DNA of 7,006 nt from Candidatus Gastranaerophilales bacterium (GTDB lineage Bacteria; Cyanobacteriota; Vampirovibrionia; Gastranaerophilales; Gastranaerophilaceae), in assembly GCA_021201175.1 (NCBI GenBank), contig JAJQFK010000274.1, forward strand, positions 968 to 7,973, read 5' to 3'. The notes beneath the pieces were generated by a model. It made no database searches. It was not told the origin of the DNA and worked only from the letters and a program-made list of their open reading frames with translations. The position numbers and the translations under genes are program-made. Positions 5,781 to 7,006 of the stretch are shown here, piece after piece (position 1 is the stretch's first letter; each line of letters opens with the position of its first letter).

Positions 5781-5831
5781 CTTGTATAGCCAACTATACA
5801 GGCTATTCCTTTGTGAACTGCAAGGAAGGAG
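5781..5831 (+). promoter_or_regulatory. Two adjacent hairpins covering the methyltransferase ribosome-binding site
   Basis: The first hairpin (5781-5802) has a perfect 7-bp core, TGTATAG-CCAA-CTATACA, extended by a T-G and a C-G pair. The second pairs TTCCTT (5806-5811) with AAGGAA (5822-5827). The right arm of the second overlaps the strong Shine-Dalgarno sequence AGGAAGGAG (5823-5831), 11 bases before the ATG at 5843. Folding would therefore hide the ribosome-binding site. This is read from sequence only. Confidence 0.45.
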
Positions 5832-5842
5832 CGATGGATTAG

Positions 5843-5998
5843 ATGACTAAGTTAAAATTCTTTGATGCGTTTTCTGGAATCGGTGGATTTAAGTTAGGTC
5901 TTGAACGTGCAGGATTTGAGTGCGTTGGATATTGCGACAATGATGAATATGCAAACAAGTTATACCAGGCATATTACAAACCCTATAAGGAGAAATAG
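5843..5998 (+). pseudogene. Cytosine-5 DNA methyltransferase, N-terminal remnant
   Basis: The frame gives 51 residues beginning M-T-K-L-K-F-F-D-A-F-S-G-I-G-G-F. This is motif I of C5 cytosine methyltransferases, the S-adenosylmethionine-binding F-S-G-I-G-G. It continues through the next strand and helix (G-Y-C-D-N-D-E-Y-A), then stops at TAG 5996-5998. Complete enzymes exceed 300 residues. The P-C catalytic loop (motif IV) and target-recognition domain are missing, and nothing in the following 1 kb restores them in any frame I checked. The fragment cannot methylate DNA. It keeps a strong ribosome-binding site and a structured leader, so the loss looks recent or is an assembly join. The next ATG follows the stop immediately. 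Confidence 0.75.
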
Positions 5999-7006
5999 AT
6001 GTAATTGATCTTTGTGAGGATAAAGAAATAACAGGATTTTTGAAAGCTCAAAAAATTACAATTGATGAACAAGAAAAAATTGTAGAATTGTTAAAAAGGA
6101 ATTATGAGCAACTTAAAGCAAGTAATGCTCAAGCCGAAAGGCTTGTAGAGGCTCAAACCGCATTGATAATGGCTGAAAAGAAGTTAGAAATCGCAAAAGA
6201 AATTGCAAAAAATAAAGATTCGCATATAGGGTTTGATTCTATTGCAGGCTATGATGCAGAAAAATTTATTCTTACAAGTAGTTTTATAAATTTAGTAGAA
6301 GAAGAAAGATCTGGACAAATAGTTGAAATTCCTAATGGAATTTTATTCTTTGGTCCTATAGGAAACGGAAAAACAAGTTTTGCAAAAGCATTTGCAACAA
6401 GCGCAGGATGTAATTTTGAAAAGGCAAAACCGAACAGTTCAGCACGTACAAAAGAAGCGCGAGAAGAAAGTTTTTATAAAGACTTGTTAGAGAAAGCAAA
6501 AACAGCTCAAGAACATTTTATAACCACAGGGCAAAGAACTATAATTTTAGCAGATGAATTTGATAGATATGCAAATAAAGGTTCTTCGGTTGTACCAAAA
6601 CTAAAAAGATTTTTAGAAAATTGTTCTGAAAATTATCATTGTACAGTATTTGCAACGACAAATAACCCTCTTGATATTCCTGCTGAATTAAGATCTGAAA
6701 GAAGAATGCCTATTAAGGTCTGTCTTGATCCACCTGATAAAATAAATGCGGCTCTTGTATTTAAGCACTATTTAAAAGATGCATCTAATGTTGAAATGAG
6801 TGAAATAAATCCGGAAAAATTAGCAGAACAAATTTGCTCAGTTCAGCCCGATTCATCTTATAATAATTCACAGATTGAATATATTTGCTCCGAATGTATA
6901 ACCAAATATGATAAAATTACACAAGATGTTATACTTAGAGAAATAGAGAATACTGAACCGGCAATTAGTAATGAAAATATGAATAAATATAGACATGAAA
7001 AAACAG
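5999..7006 (+). CDS. AAA+ ATPase (FtsH/Vps4-type module), 3' end beyond the window, start broken
   Basis: The frame stays open to the last base. A helical, probably coiled-coil stretch (6067-6225, rich in E, K, A and Q) comes first. A AAA+ module then begins at G-F-D-S-I-A-G-Y-D (6229). Walker A is G-P-I-G-N-G-K-T (6352-6375), Walker B is I-I-L-A-D-E-F-D (6541-6564), sensor 1 is A-T-T-N-N-P (6652-6669), and an arginine-finger region is L-R-S-E-R-R (6688-6705). The order matches FtsH-like or Vps4-like remodelling ATPases. The substrate is unknown and no protease motif is seen before the window ends. The start is odd: AAGGAG (5987-5992) stands 6 bases before the ATG at 5999, but the next codon is TAA. 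One extra base after the ATG would give M-V-I-D-L-C-E in frame with everything after. The first in-frame ATG is only at 6169, inside the helical part. Confidence 0.8.

Larger units (their letters stand above)
5573..5842. other. Intergenic region after the transposition operon
   Basis: The region is AT-rich with no convincing gene. It holds a weak hairpin TTATTG-TTAG-CAATAA (5607-5622), which is followed by an A-run rather than a T-run, so it could terminate only leftward transcription. It also holds the palindrome at 5696-5709 and the paired hairpins upstream of the methyltransferase remnant. No inverted copy of the left-end 20-base repeat is present, so the right end of the element is not recognisable here. 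Confidence 0.6.

Noticed and set aside
5764..5850. 28-codon plus-strand frame starting at ATG 5764 and overlapping the methyltransferase start
   Set aside because: It has no Shine-Dalgarno sequence and no recognisable product, and the hairpins explain the sequence better. I mention it only as a possible leader peptide.

Overview
The window is AT-rich and reads as bacterial. It carries a complete transfer-messenger RNA (tmRNA) gene, Shine-Dalgarno sites and tightly packed genes. The organism cannot be fixed from the sequence alone. The tmRNA tag begins A-T-N-N-V-V, which recalls the cyanobacterial 'ANNIV' tag start. With the low GC and the gene content, that makes a non-photosynthetic relative of Cyanobacteria (Gastranaerophilales/'Melainabacteria' type) my tentative guess.

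Layout: 1-96 is an almost pure C tract, probably a sequencing or assembly artefact at a contig edge. At 281-949 is a secreted staphylococcal-nuclease-like protein with an EF-hand-like loop and a Cys/His-containing tail. At 1134-1527 is a complete ssrA (tmRNA) gene with an extended -10 promoter, a tag frame and a probable terminator. At 1596-2006 is a gene-free stretch full of short direct and inverted repeats, including two identical 20-base copies exactly 180 bases apart. I read this as the left end of a Mu-like transposon, with the transposase promoter inside it. At 2007-5572 is a three-gene operon: a MuA-like DDE transposase, a MuB-like AAA+ ATPase, and a 235-residue protein with helix-turn-helix and C-terminal segments resembling IS1595-family transposases but no recognisable catalytic core. 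At 5573-5842 is a non-coding leader with palindromes and hairpins. It precedes a 51-codon remnant of a cytosine-5 DNA methyltransferase (5843-5998). The remnant is followed directly by an AAA+ ATPase gene (5999 onward) that runs off the window and whose start codon is out of frame with its body by one base.

How the parts fit: the MuA-like protein would bind the left-end repeats and perform strand transfer, the MuB-like ATPase would select and deliver target DNA, and the third protein is a candidate accessory DNA-binding factor. The right end of the element was not found, so the methyltransferase remnant and the last ATPase may be cargo or flanking DNA. The most interesting items are the third gene, an apparent 80-base palindromic insertion that has rewritten the C-terminus of the MuB-like gene, the repeat-rich end just downstream of ssrA, and the broken methyltransferase/ATPase junction.
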